From positions 8,871 to 33,068 of the forward strand of contig DIPH01000040.1 in NCBI GenBank assembly GCA_002424045.1: 24,198 nucleotides of DNA, written 5' to 3'. Below the pieces are notes generated by a model. The model searched no databases and was not told where the DNA came from. It saw only the letters and a list, made by a program, of their open reading frames with translations. The position numbers and the translations under genes are program-made. Shown here piece by piece: positions 6,831-15,089 of the stretch. Source of the stretch: Firmicutes bacterium UBA5493 (GTDB taxonomy: Bacteria; Bacillota; Limnochordia; Darwinibacteriales; Darwinibacteriaceae). Within the stretch, counting starts at the first letter, position 1; each line of letters opens with the position of its first letter.

Positions 6831-9081
6831 GAATGTAGAGCTCTTTTGTCATGTCTTGAACGAAAGGAGATAAGCTCGCTTTGTCTGTATATACTAGACG
6901 CAGGCTGTGGAGGGCCCTACTGCAGGCTACATACAATAGCCGCCGCTGATACTCCTCGCCATACTTTTCAGCACTCACGTCTGGTACGATGACTGCGTCG
7001 AACTCAAGCCCCTTCGCTAAGAATACGGGCACAATAATGACCCCTGGTTTGAATTTCGCCTTCTCGTGAACTAAGAGAGACACATTAAGGATGGGATCGT
7101 GCTTTCTAAGACCATCGAAAATTGCTCGACACTCCTGCACAGTCTCACAGATCACGGCAATGGTCTCCATGCCATCCAGTTCGCTCTCCATAATCATGTC
7201 ATGAAGCCGCTTGATGTGCTCATTCTCCCTCACTTGGTGAGTTGCTGGCTTCCTACCATGACGCAGCACAGTTTCTGCTTGGACTTGCCCTCCAAGCAGT
7301 CCATTGCAGAAATGAAATATTTCCTCTGTCGATCGGTAGCTCTTATTTAGCCTTACGGTCTTTAGAGCCAAATCATTGAAGACTCCCTCCAAGGTCTCCT
7401 CTGCCTGCCACACGTAGGGGTGTAAAGATTGAAACACATCCCCCACAAACGTAAACTTCGCTCGTGGAAAGGTCTTGGTTAGAATATGAAGCTGCATGGG
7501 AGCATAGTCCTGCACTTCATCTACGATTACATGTTGAATGGTCCGTTTCACAGGGTACCCTTCAAGCTCGCCTTTGAGGTAGGCGAGGGGTACTGCATCT
7601 TCAAAGGAGATCAAGGTATCTTCTAAGGATCTTAGGCTCTTGCGTGCATACTCTGGAATCTCTAAGGTGCCTGCAACCTTCTCCCACAGGTCTAGGTCTT
7701 GCCACAGCCGTTTATACCAGTTTATGCCGTCGATCTGTAGCTGGGTGTTCAGCTTGGCGAGAATGGGCTCTAACTCATGTTTTACCGTTTTCACAGCTTC
7801 CCGGGCCAAGGTCCACCAGGACTCACCCTCAAGAGTTGGTACGGGGTTAAATCCTTTGAGCAGTTTCTGCACACGATTCTTTTTGATGGGCCGCAATAGA
7901 AACATGATCCGTTGATGAATCTTAGCTAAGCGCTTTTGAGCTGGCAGATAGCCATAGTTCTCGGCGAAAAGCTTCTCTTGATCATGGGCTGTAATGACAA
8001 GTTCTTTGCCAACTCGAACATCGAAGAAGTCACAGGCTTCAGCTACAATCAAGTCCACAAGGTTGTCGAGCACTCTCTGAAACTCAGGCGACGACTTAAA
8101 AACCATTACCTTCAGGTACTGTTCACGAACCTTCCCGTGCTCCCGAAGTGAGTTCTCCAAATAGGATAACTGCGTTTCCACGTCCCAGTCCCAGCCTAAG
8201 AAGGGTTCCACGAAGTCCTGGAATGTGGTTTGCATCACATTCTCTTCCCCAAGTTCAGGAAGAACATGGGAGATATAGTCACTAAAAATGCGGTTTGGAG
8301 AGAAAATAACGATGTTCTGCGAACGAATGCTGTCGCGATATTTGTACAAGAGATAAGCCACGCGGTGGAGCGCCACCGACGTCTTTCCGCTTCCCGCTGG
8401 GCCCTCAACTAAGAGAAGACTATCATGAACGTTGCGAATTGCTTGGTTCTGCTCTCTTTGAATTGTGTTGACTATCGTGCGCATCTTTTCGTCGGCGTGT
8501 TGCCCTAAAGCCTGTTGTAGGACTTCATCGTCAATTGTGAGTTCGTTATCGAACATATAAATGAGCCTGCGATCCTTGATTCTGTATTGTCTCTTGAGGG
8601 AAATCTCGCCGCTATAGATGCCGCCTGGACCTTCATACCTTGCTTCGCCTAAACCATAGTCATAAAACATACTTGACACAGGAGCACGCCAGTCGTAGAC
8701 GAGCGGAAGATTACTCTTTTGATCGATTAACGAGCGGATTCCAATATACATGCTCTCCTTACCAGGTAAACCTTCTTCATGAAAGTCCATACGGCCAAAG
8801 TAAGGCGCTTTTTGTGCCGCCTGGAGCTGCTTGAGTAGGCGGTGCTGAATTCCAAATGAAGTAGCGCTGTGCCGTAGCCCAGTGATCTGCTGTGCCACAT
8901 CCATCATTCTGTTTGAACTCGCGCTACTTATACCGTGTTCTTCCCACAAGGAAGTGCGAATCTCTTGCATCTGCCCTCGGTAGTCTCTGGTTTGTCTTGT
9001 TTGCTTAGCCAGTTGCTCATCTATTTCTCTGTATACAACATCAAGCCAATCCTGTTCTAGCTGAAAATCGTTCTCTTGCAA
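6823..9081 (-). CDS. helD: HelD-like UvrD/Rep-family helicase (RNA polymerase recycling)
   Basis: 752-aa superfamily 1 helicase-like protein of the HelD family (B. subtilis HelD is about 774 aa). HelD binds stalled RNA polymerase, pushes arms into its channels and releases nucleic acid in an ATP-dependent cycle. Visible: an N-terminal coiled-coil-prone arm (1-90); the HelD-typical segment YIGIRSL..LVYDWRAP (112-134) and YEGPGGIYSG (149-158); Walker A GPAGSGKTS (227-235); a large insertion between helicase motifs; Walker B DEVQD (521-525); VGDVFQS (546-552); and C-terminal motifs AKGLEFDAVIVPD and LLYVACSRA. The start is TTG at 9081, with GGAGG 6 nt upstream and no better candidate. It is the last gene of the EamA-methyltransferase-phosphatase run, 14 nt after the nitroreductase pseudogene stop. 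Confidence 0.88.
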   Translation of the reverse strand: MQENDFQLEQDWLDVVYREIDEQLAKQTRQTRDYRGQMQEIRTSLWEEHGISSASSNRMMDVAQQITGLRHSATSFGIQHRLLKQLQAAQKAPYFGRMDFHEEGLPGKESMYIGIRSLIDQKSNLPLVYDWRAPVSSMFYDYGLGEARYEGPGGIYSGEISLKRQYRIKDRRLIYMFDNELTIDDEVLQQALGQHADEKMRTIVNTIQREQNQAIRNVHDSLLLVEGPAGSGKTSVALHRVAYLLYKYRDSIRSQNIVIFSPNRIFSDYISHVLPELGEENVMQTTFQDFVEPFLGWDWDVETQLSYLENSLREHGKVREQYLKVMVFKSSPEFQRVLDNLVDLIVAEACDFFDVRVGKELVITAHDQEKLFAENYGYLPAQKRLAKIHQRIMFLLRPIKKNRVQKLLKGFNPVPTLEGESWWTLAREAVKTVKHELEPILAKLNTQLQIDGINWYKRLWQDLDLWEKVAGTLEIPEYARKSLRSLEDTLISFEDAVPLAYLKGELEGYPVKRTIQHVIVDEVQDYAPMQLHILTKTFPRAKFTFVGDVFQSLHPYVWQAEETLEGVFNDLALKTVRLNKSYRSTEEIFHFCNGLLGGQVQAETVLRHGRKPATHQVRENEHIKRLHDMIMESELDGMETIAVICETVQECRAIFDGLRKHDPILNVSLLVHEKAKFKPGVIIVPVFLAKGLEFDAVIVPDVSAEKYGEEYQRRLLYVACSRALHSLRLVYTDKASLSPFVQDMTKELYILE

Positions 9082-9095
9082 AGCGCACCTCCGTT

Positions 9096-9465
9096 TTAAA
9101 GTTTCCCCACTGTAGCTAAATAAACCACGAATTGCTCCTCACCAACCAGACCCAAAAGGACGTTGAGTTCATCATCATCGAAGGCGGCAATGGCGCAGAC
9201 TCTACTTTGAACACACTGAGAAGCAAGATACAGGTTTTGACAGACATGGCCAGCATCGAGATGAATATAACGATACCCCGTTCACCATACCTCCACTTCA
9301 TTCTATACGCCATCGTCGTCCAAATAAATGTGACTGCGCTATCCTCGATAAACACTTAGTTCGCAGCACTTCGCGCAACTCTACCAAATAGTCCTGATCC
9401 TGATCTGATTCGCCTAGATATTGATATTTTGTCTGTTCCATGAACTGTTTACCAATGGAATTCAA
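9096..9465 (-). pseudogene. Degraded SagB-type nitroreductase
   Basis: No single frame is intact, but pieces of a SagB-type dehydrogenase (FMN nitroreductase fold) appear in order on the minus strand. A TTG start at 9465 with AGGAG 6 nt upstream begins LNSIGKQFMEQTKYQYLGES followed by DQ, the usual N-terminus. The core then jumps to YLDDDGV, YRMKWRYGERG in a second frame, and finally RYIHLDAGHVCQNLYLAS, VCAIAAFDDDELNVLLG and VYLATVGK in a third, ending TAA at 9096. Family members are about 230-250 aa; only about 120 codons remain, so a large internal deletion adds to at least two frameshifts. Its operon position (18 nt after the phosphatase, just before helD) is intact, indicating recent decay in place. 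Confidence 0.8.
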
Positions 9466-9483
9466 GTCTAGCTCCTCTTTCTA

Positions 9484-10101
9484 TCACAAAAATCGCAAAT
9501 GTTCTAAGCGGTTGGTGAAAATAGCTCTCCGCCCCTTAGGGGTAATAGTCCAAAGATGAATGCCAGTATCACCAGTACTGAAAAGCACATCACTAATCAC
9601 GGGTAATCCCAAAAAGCACTGAAACAACATGTTGATCATGCCACCGTGCGAGACCAAAGCAACTCTCTGATGCCGCTTGGGTTGCACAAACTCATGGGTG
9701 AATTGGGACCAGAACATTTCGGCCCTCGCCCGAAACTCAATCATGGATTCTGTTTCGGCAAATGTGTCATGGGGTCTTCTTCCTCCCTCTGGGTATGGAA
9801 AACGCACAGCTGCCTCGCTTCTGGAAAGGCCAGCTAAAAGGCCGTTGTTCCACTCCATTAAGGCCGGCTCCAAGTGGACGGGTGCGCCAGTTGTCTCGCC
9901 GATGATCTCGGCTGTCTTGTGAGCCCGCCTTAATGAACTGGTAATGATTAGTTCATGCGGATAATGTTGCTTCACCCAATCCGCGGCTACCCGGGCCTGA
10001 CGATGACCGAGTTCAGTCAAGGGAAAATCAGCCCTGCCTTCATGCCTATTCTCTAAATCGGCTTGAGACTGTCCATGTCGGATCACCAAAATCTCCATCA
10101 C
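9484..10101 (-). CDS. Histidine phosphatase family protein (phosphoglycerate mutase-like)
   Basis: 205-aa histidine phosphatase of the cobC/PhoE/phosphoglycerate-mutase branch. Catalytic features: RHGQS at residues 8-12 (phosphohistidine), SSLRRAHKTAEII near 55-67 with the second Arg, the acid in EWNNGLLAG, and VSHGG in the C-terminal third with the second catalytic His. The substrate cannot be assigned from sequence; relatives dephosphorylate small sugar phosphates or nucleotides. The start is GTG at 10101 (AGGAGG 8 nt upstream) or the ATG immediately following (10098). Either way it overlaps the end of the methyltransferase gene, so translational coupling is likely. Cytoplasmic; no signal peptide. 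Confidence 0.88.
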   Translation of the reverse strand: MMEILVIRHGQSQADLENRHEGRADFPLTELGHRQARVAADWVKQHYPHELIITSSLRRAHKTAEIIGETTGAPVHLEPALMEWNNGLLAGLSRSEAAVRFPYPEGGRRPHDTFAETESMIEFRARAEMFWSQFTHEFVQPKRHQRVALVSHGGMINMLFQCFLGLPVISDVLFSTGDTGIHLWTITPKGRRAIFTNRLEHLRFL

Positions 10102-10667
10102 ACTCTCTCCCTCCTGTTTGCGTATTGGGTGCTTCTCTTTTCGGCCATAAAGACATGATAACCATCAATCTCTCTGGTTTGTACACCACCGAAAATGGCT
10201 ACAAACTTGTTTTTGTACCATTTGTGCCGCTTGGTAACCATGTACATTCTTCCACCCATCACCAAACGGTTGAATCCCTTTTCGATGAAGGTTTTGGGAA
10301 CTGCAAAGTCCGTGTGATAGGGCGGATTTGAGAGAATCAGCTCAAAATCAGTGTCATCCACACTTGTGAACCCGTCACTTTCGTAAACCCTCACTCTAGG
10401 AACAAGGTTTAGGCTAGCATTTTCTCGAGCGAAGTGCACCGCTAAGGGATCTTGATCTATCATCACAACATTCTGCTCGCCCACAATCTTCGCAGCCACA
10501 ATGCCCACGACACCATAGCCGCAGCCCAGATCCAGTACGCGTTGACCCTTTGTAAACTTCACTAGGGAAAGCATAGCTGCGGTACCAGCATCTAAATCTA
10601 GGGGCGAAAATAGTTTGGGGTCGGTCTTAAACACCAAGTCATAGCCTTTGATTGTCATTCGGAGCAT
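10098..10667 (-). CDS. Class I SAM-dependent methyltransferase (RsmC/small-domain type)
   Basis: 189-aa methyltransferase of the 'MTS' small-domain group that includes rRNA guanine-N2 methyltransferases RsmC/RlmG and Bacillus YbxB. The SAM-binding motif LDLGCGYGVVG is at 45-55, the acidic ribose-binding motif MIDQDP at 69-74, and the catalytic NPPY (114-117) is typical of enzymes methylating exocyclic amino groups of nucleic acids. A preceding FSPLDLDAGTAAML matches the RsmC-like FS...DxGT substrate-side motif. An RNA target is therefore likely, but the exact nucleotide is unknown. It begins inside the 3' end of the EamA gene (29-bp overlap) and ends overlapping the phosphatase start, so all three are tightly coupled. 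Confidence 0.85.
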   Translation of the reverse strand: MLRMTIKGYDLVFKTDPKLFSPLDLDAGTAAMLSLVKFTKGQRVLDLGCGYGVVGIVAAKIVGEQNVVMIDQDPLAVHFARENASLNLVPRVRVYESDGFTSVDDTDFELILSNPPYHTDFAVPKTFIEKGFNRLVMGGRMYMVTKRHKWYKNKFVAIFGGVQTREIDGYHVFMAEKRSTQYANRRERV

Positions 10668-11583
10668 GGTTCATCCCCTTTCTGCTCCTTGGGGACAGGT
10701 TGGTGCCCACCACTCCCCCAATGATTAGAATAGATCCCACAACGTGGTAATAGAAAAGTTGTTCCTTGAGAAAAATAACGCCCGCCAGTATGGAGATCAC
10801 AGTCGCTAGACTCCCAAAAACACTAACCCTCGAAGCCTCGAGTTTAGAAAGGGAAAAATTGTAGAGCATGGCCGTGACGAGAGTGGACAAGATACCCAAG
10901 TAAAGAACTGAGAAAATATAGCCCGGGTTCTTTAGGGGCACTAATAGGCCGCTAAAATCCCCACTCCAAAGGTGATTAACCACTGTGACGAAGGTGAAGA
11001 CAACAAACCCAACTGCAAGCACTGAGAAAGTTATTTCCCAATAACTGAAGTCTGCCACAGCTTTGCGTACTAAGACATTATAGGCTGCAAATGCCAGTAC
11101 GGAACATAGCAATAAGACGACCCCTCTGAAACTGGTCACCTCAAGGCCAGAGCCAGTTTGGAGAAGAATATAGAGTACACCAATTACCGAGAGGACTACT
11201 GACGCCTTCTGCGCTCTCGTGAGCCGTTCACCCAAAAAATGACTGGCCAGAATCATGACAAAAACAGGGGTAGATGCCTGGATGATCCCTCCCTCCGACG
11301 AACTAGCAAGCATCAAGCCATAGGTTTGAAAGCTAAAGAACATCAAGGGATAGAACAGAGCCAAGGGCAATAACCTTAAGAAACGCCTACCAGTGAGGTT
11401 GACTGTCACGATCTTGGTTGTGGCAAGTATGGAAATGCCCATAAATGACGCCAAGAATCGGTGTGCCAGAAGATCGATAGGCTTAGCGGTTTCTAGTGCC
11501 ACTTTTCCAAATAGAAAGGCAAGGCCAACAAGGACGGCATGTAAAACAGCGGCTCCATATGCGTGTTTTGCGTTTAGTTTCAT
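10639..11583 (-). CDS. EamA/DMT-superfamily transporter
   Basis: 314-aa integral membrane protein with about ten hydrophobic helices in two homologous EamA halves, the layout of the drug/metabolite transporter superfamily. N-terminal half: AVLVGLAFLFGKVALETAKP and the conserved RFL segment; second half: GVVLLLCSVLAFAAYNVLVRK, the typical start of the EamA repeat. Substrate unknown; relatives export amino acids, metabolites or drugs. I start at ATG 11583, with GGAGG 10 nt upstream. An ATG ten codons earlier lacks a ribosome-binding site and would make an untypical polar head. First gene of a three-gene overlapping operon, divergent from the MATE gene. Confidence 0.86.
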   Translation of the reverse strand: MKLNAKHAYGAAVLHAVLVGLAFLFGKVALETAKPIDLLAHRFLASFMGISILATTKIVTVNLTGRRFLRLLPLALFYPLMFFSFQTYGLMLASSSEGGIIQASTPVFVMILASHFLGERLTRAQKASVVLSVIGVLYILLQTGSGLEVTSFRGVVLLLCSVLAFAAYNVLVRKAVADFSYWEITFSVLAVGFVVFTFVTVVNHLWSGDFSGLLVPLKNPGYIFSVLYLGILSTLVTAMLYNFSLSKLEASRVSVFGSLATVISILAGVIFLKEQLFYYHVVGSILIIGGVVGTNLSPRSRKGMNHAPNDNQRL

Positions 11584-11625
11584 GGTATCTTCTCCTCCAG
11601 CTTGCGAGAGCATAGTAAGTTTGTA

Positions 11626-11654
11626 TTGACATAAGTAGCGATGGACATTAGGAT
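11626..11654 (+). promoter_or_regulatory. Promoter of the MATE gene
   Basis: A perfect -35 TTGACA (11626-11631), a 17-nt spacer and a weaker -10 TAGGAT (11649-11654), giving a predicted start near 11661. It lies in the divergent gap between the EamA and MATE genes, so it may influence both. Confidence 0.6.
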
Positions 11655-11677
11655 TAGATTAGATTCGCACTGAAACT

Positions 11678-11705
11678 GGGAGCCTCTGAGGGGCTTCTGT
11701 TTTTT
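11678..11705 (+). terminator. Leader terminator ahead of the MATE gene
   Basis: A 9-bp stem GGGAGCCTC/GGGGCTTCT (three G-U pairs) with loop TGA is followed by G and six T (11700-11705). It lies between the promoter and the MATE ribosome-binding site (AAGGAGG, 11711-11717). No other plus-strand gene could use it, so it probably attenuates the MATE transcript. The leader is only about 60 nt, too short for me to recognise a known riboswitch class. Confidence 0.6.
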
Positions 11706-11723
11706 ATCGTAAGGAGGTTATTC

Positions 11724-13127
11724 ATGGCCAAGATTACATGTCTCTTTGCCGCCAGAGATTTGACCGAGGGTACCCCTTGGAAGCGCATTGTAGAGTTTGC
11801 CATCCCCTTGTTACTTGGTAACATCGCCCAGCAGTTTTATAATACGGCTGACTCCATTATTGTTGGACGCCACATCGGAGACAATGCTTTGGCTGCTGTA
11901 GGTAGTTCAGGCCCTATCTTGAATCTTCTCTTGGTACTCTTTGTAGGGATTGCAGTTGGAGCAGGAATCATGGTTTCCCAATACTTCGGAGCTAAAGATA
12001 GAGAACAGCTCTCCCTCACGATAGGCACATGCATTGTGCTAACCGCCGTTACCTCGATCATCATTATGGTTGTCGGTCCGCTGGTCAGTCGCCCTCTCCT
12101 GAAGCTTTTAAACACACCTGCTTCGATTATTGATTGGTGTACAGACTACCTGAATATCTTCTTTCTTGGCATTGCAGGTTTTTCCTATTACAACATCCTG
12201 GCAGGGGTTTTACGCGGACTTGGAGATTCAGTTTCTGCGTTGGTATTTTTGCTCATTTCCACCGTGTTGAATGTTGGCTTAGATATCCTATTTGTGGCAG
12301 TGTTTCGTATGGGAGTTCCAGGTGTCGCACTGGCCACAGTAATCGCCCAAGGCGTTTCTGCCATATTTTGCCTTCTTAAGCTCCTGAAGATGAAAGAGCA
12401 TTTCGATCTAAACTGGTCCATGCTTAAGATCAACCGCGAACTATCTATGAAGGTTATCAAGCTAGGTTTGCCCTCGGGGTTAACACAGGCGATTTTTTCG
12501 ATGGCTATGATTGTAGTGCAGTCCTTGACCAATAGTTTTGGCGAGATGGTGATTGCCGCTAATGTTATTATCATGCGGGTGGATGGCTTCGCCATGATGC
12601 CGAACTTTTCCTTTGGAAATGCGATGACCACCTTTACCGGCCAGAACATCGGTGCTAAGCGCATGGACCGTGTTGACGAGGGCACCAAACATGGTGCAAG
12701 CATAGCTGTAGGAGTGTCAGCTGTCATTACTGCGCTGCTTCTCCTATTCGGCCACCATCTCATGCGGGTGTTTACAGACACTCTGGAGCTTGTGGACTTC
12801 AGTGTGCGGATGTTACGTATTTTGGCCATCGGTTACATTGCTGTCGCTGTGACTCAATCTCTATCTGGTGTAATGCGTGGGGCTGGCGACACCATGACCC
12901 CCATGTGGATCTCCTTGATTACTACAGTGGGTCTGAGGGTGCCCGTTGCCTATGGCCTTGCCTACCTAACGCGCAGTGAACTTTACCCCACCGGGCGCCC
13001 CGAATCCGTCTTCATCTCTCTGCTGATTTCTTGGACCCTTGGCTCTCTGATCACCTTTGCATTCTTCAAGAGAGGTGCGTGGCGATGTAAAGACATTACT
13101 CGAAGCGCCAAACGAGAGGCTGCTTAG
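11724..13127 (+). CDS. MATE family efflux transporter
   Basis: 467-aa multidrug/toxin extrusion family transporter with about twelve membrane helices in two MatE halves. Recognisable family features: FAIPLLLGNIAQQFYNTADS followed by IIVGRHIGDNALAAVG at the N-terminus, SQYFGAKD after helix 2, and the second-half counterpart GNAMTTFTGQNIGAKRMDRV. Members export cationic drugs or metabolites using H+ or Na+; the closest type here is the DinF/NorM-like group common in Bacillota. Start: ATG 6 nt after AAGGAGG. It stands alone on the plus strand, is preceded by a promoter plus leader terminator, and its stop codon lies inside its own 3' terminator hairpin. Confidence 0.94.
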   Translation: MAKITCLFAARDLTEGTPWKRIVEFAIPLLLGNIAQQFYNTADSIIVGRHIGDNALAAVGSSGPILNLLLVLFVGIAVGAGIMVSQYFGAKDREQLSLTIGTCIVLTAVTSIIIMVVGPLVSRPLLKLLNTPASIIDWCTDYLNIFFLGIAGFSYYNILAGVLRGLGDSVSALVFLLISTVLNVGLDILFVAVFRMGVPGVALATVIAQGVSAIFCLLKLLKMKEHFDLNWSMLKINRELSMKVIKLGLPSGLTQAIFSMAMIVVQSLTNSFGEMVIAANVIIMRVDGFAMMPNFSFGNAMTTFTGQNIGAKRMDRVDEGTKHGASIAVGVSAVITALLLLFGHHLMRVFTDTLELVDFSVRMLRILAIGYIAVAVTQSLSGVMRGAGDTMTPMWISLITTVGLRVPVAYGLAYLTRSELYPTGRPESVFISLLISWTLGSLITFAFFKRGAWRCKDITRSAKREAA

Positions 13128-13152
13128 GAGTTAGGCTCCTAGCCTCTCTTCT
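13114..13152 (+). terminator. Terminator of the MATE gene
   Basis: A hairpin starting inside the last codons: GAGAGGCT (13114-13121) pairs with AGCCTCTC (13141-13148), enclosing an inner stem AGGAG/CTCCT, followed by the T-rich TTCTTTT. The stop codon TAG (13125-13127) lies within the structure. Confidence 0.8.
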
Positions 13153-13161
13153 TTTATCGCA

Positions 13162-13341
13162 GGACTTTTCCATAGACAAATCGGGACTGCCACTAGAACG
13201 ATAGAATACACCACAATACTCAAAGCCAGTCTCCTGGAACATTCTCTGTATAATGATTGTCCTTGTATGTGTCGACTCGAAGGCTGAACAAGCCATCCTA
13301 GGCGGCATGAGGGCAATTAGCTGATCTAGATACTCCTTCGC
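13162..13341 (-). pseudogene. C-terminal remnant of a GNAT acetyltransferase
   Basis: About 60 codons on the minus strand read AKEYLDQLIALM, then STHTRT, IIIQRMFQETGFEYCGVFY and GSPDLSMEKS. This matches the C-terminal half of a common GNAT subfamily (pattern DTHxDNxxMQxxFxxxGFxYCGxIYLxxGSPRLAYEK). The acetyl-CoA-binding half is missing. The remnant begins in the codon right after the CPBP protease stop, in the same frame, and has no convincing start or ribosome-binding site. I treat it as a gene relic, not an expressed protein; its downstream end runs into the MATE terminator. Confidence 0.6.
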
Positions 13342-14124
13342 CTAGAACGGTAGCCCAAGGAAAATGAAACGGATGAAATCTACGATAGTATGGATCAACA
13401 TGGCCGATGCTAGATCGCGTTTTAGCATGGCCAAGGTCATAGGCAAGCCAAACAATAGTGCTAGGAGCACTGGACTAACAAGTAGCATTCCTAAGTCCAA
13501 GTGCAAGGAACCATTTACAAAGTAGCTGTCTGGAAAGTGCAGGAGCACATGGGGAACAATCACAAGCACGTATAACCATACAGCTTCTTTACGGGTGCTG
13601 ATCCTTCCTCCTAAAAGGTAAATAGAAAAAGCGTACATAAATAAACGATAGATGACTTCCTCGGAGATTCCGGGATTTAAAGAGAGAACGAAGGCGTAAA
13701 ACGACGGAACAAACTTCATCTGGACTCCAGCCAAGAACAAATTGATGAAGCCTAAGACCAAACCAACGCCCACGCCAAGAAAGATACTCAAAGAATACGG
13801 GCGCCTAAGTATTACAACTCCATCGTCCGCTTTTCCCATGATTCGCATCGAAGCCAGAAAAGCAAGGAAAGTGACTACCCCTGTGAAGGGTCGGATGAGA
13901 CCTACCAAGAAGGCGAGAACGAGTCCAAGAGCGATAGTGTCTTTCCCTGGAAGCTTCTCTTTAATCAGAATCAACACGGACAAAACGGCAATTGTCACCG
14001 AGCTTATGACCCATAGTCTTTGTGTATGGGAAGAGAATCCAATCAAAGGAACCACCAGGTTCACTATGAATAAAGCTATGAATACCAAAAAGACGAGCCG
14101 AAGCTTTTTAGAACCTTCTTTCAT
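13342..14124 (-). CDS. CPBP family intramembrane metalloprotease
   Basis: 260-aa polytopic membrane protein of the CPBP (CAAX protease/Abi, Rce1-like) family. The three catalytic blocks are visible: EEVIYR (155-160, the EExxxR motif), PHVLLH (191-196, second block with His) and HTIVD (245-249, third block HxxxD/N). About seven to eight hydrophobic helices surround them. Bacterial members are linked to peptide maturation, self-immunity to bacteriocins or membrane stress, but no bacteriocin gene is apparent here, so its substrate is unknown. Start: ATG with AAGGAGG 9 nt upstream. It lies 84 nt downstream of the frameshifted GNAT gene on the same strand and may share its transcript. Confidence 0.85.
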   Translation of the reverse strand: MKEGSKKLRLVFLVFIALFIVNLVVPLIGFSSHTQRLWVISSVTIAVLSVLILIKEKLPGKDTIALGLVLAFLVGLIRPFTGVVTFLAFLASMRIMGKADDGVVILRRPYSLSIFLGVGVGLVLGFINLFLAGVQMKFVPSFYAFVLSLNPGISEEVIYRLFMYAFSIYLLGGRISTRKEAVWLYVLVIVPHVLLHFPDSYFVNGSLHLDLGMLLVSPVLLALLFGLPMTLAMLKRDLASAMLIHTIVDFIRFIFLGLPF

Positions 14125-14208
14125 GTTGAGGGGCCTCCTTGCCTGTTCTTGTTGTTGCCTAGAGCTAAGGCATACCGATTTGTGGTAGACCTGTAGGAGC
14201 CGAAACTG

Positions 14209-15089
14209 TTATATGCCCCAGGTCCTCATTCCCAGTGGCTTCACCATCAACAAACATGGTGTCCCAACCCAAATCTCTTTTGACTCTTCTAATGGGAAAA
14301 ACCCCATGGACCGATAGAACCATTTGGTCCGTTCATAGCCTTCTCCGGGAGACTATCACCCAAGGTTTTGACGGTGAGAAACTTCTTCTGCTCTCCGCGC
14401 AGACATGCTTCTGCTGTACGCAGCAGCTCCTTCCCGAGCCCTCTCCCATGCACTTCTCCATAGATTCCCATACAGTAAATTTCGCTGGTAAACTCGTTGT
14501 GTTCAAGAATGCTAATGAAACCCACAGGTCTATCTCCAATCTGAACCGTAAAGAATTGTGTGTCTGCCACTCCACGCACGTATCCCTGAAGAGCTTCTTC
14601 GATTCCAAACCAAGCAGGCAGGGAGCGCAAGACTACCTCACCGATTCTCGATTTTTCCTCGGGATCTACTATCCTTTGCGTATGAACACCTTCGTAATTT
14701 CCTTCCTCCACCGCCTTTTGCATGGCGTCACAACGTTTATGCCATAGACGGCGGTATGTAGAATGATCAACCACCCTTTCGCGGAGGTCCGCTATTTCTC
14801 TGATGTTTGCGTCTTCGCACCATGAAAGGCAGATCAGATATTGTAGCCAATCCAAATCATCTTCATCCCAGTAAACTTCAATCTCCTCAAGCCCCTGTTC
14901 CATGAGGGCAAGGGCCCTGGTATGTCCATCGGTAAAAAAAGTGGCATCACCGATCCGCTTGATGGGAATAGGGTCGAGGGATCGGACATCAACATCCTCT
15001 AAGAAGGTTCTTACCTTCTTCAGTTTTACCTCGCTAATGTACAATTGACTAGGCTGAATCTCTTTTAGCTGCATCGCAAAACTCGACAT
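14209..15089 (-). pseudogene. ParB-like/GNAT fusion acetyltransferase, frameshifted near its 3' end
   Basis: A two-domain protein: an N-terminal ParB/sulfiredoxin-like domain with DGHTRAL (54-60) and YWDEDDLDW (73-81), then a GNAT domain from about residue 150 with the acetyl-CoA loop HGRGLGKELL (about 214-223). The start at 15089 has AGGAG 6 nt upstream. In the starting frame the protein degrades after LTVKTLGDSLPE and ends at 14289. In another frame the proper GNAT ending continues as GYERTKWFYRSMGFFPLEE and PCLLMVKPL to TAA at 14209. A net shift of -1 (or +2) near 14345-14355, in CTCCCGG, explains this. The restored length would be about 293 aa. It could be a real mutation, a sequencing error or, less likely, programmed frameshifting. 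Substrate unknown. Confidence 0.75.

Noticed and set aside
9116..9359. Short open frames on both strands
   Set aside because: The minus-strand frame mixes true nitroreductase residues with out-of-frame sequence; the plus-strand one is its shadow. The region is the nitroreductase pseudogene.
11661..11723. Known riboswitch class in the MATE leader
   Set aside because: I could match only a terminator hairpin; nothing fits a recognisable aptamer, so no class is assigned.
12188..12829. 213-codon antisense frame inside the MATE gene
   Set aside because: Low-complexity composition typical of antisense frames, no family features, and fully covered by a convincing MATE gene.
14235..14747. 170-codon plus-strand frame
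   Set aside because: Antisense to the frameshifted GNAT fusion, which shows family motifs; no ribosome-binding site.
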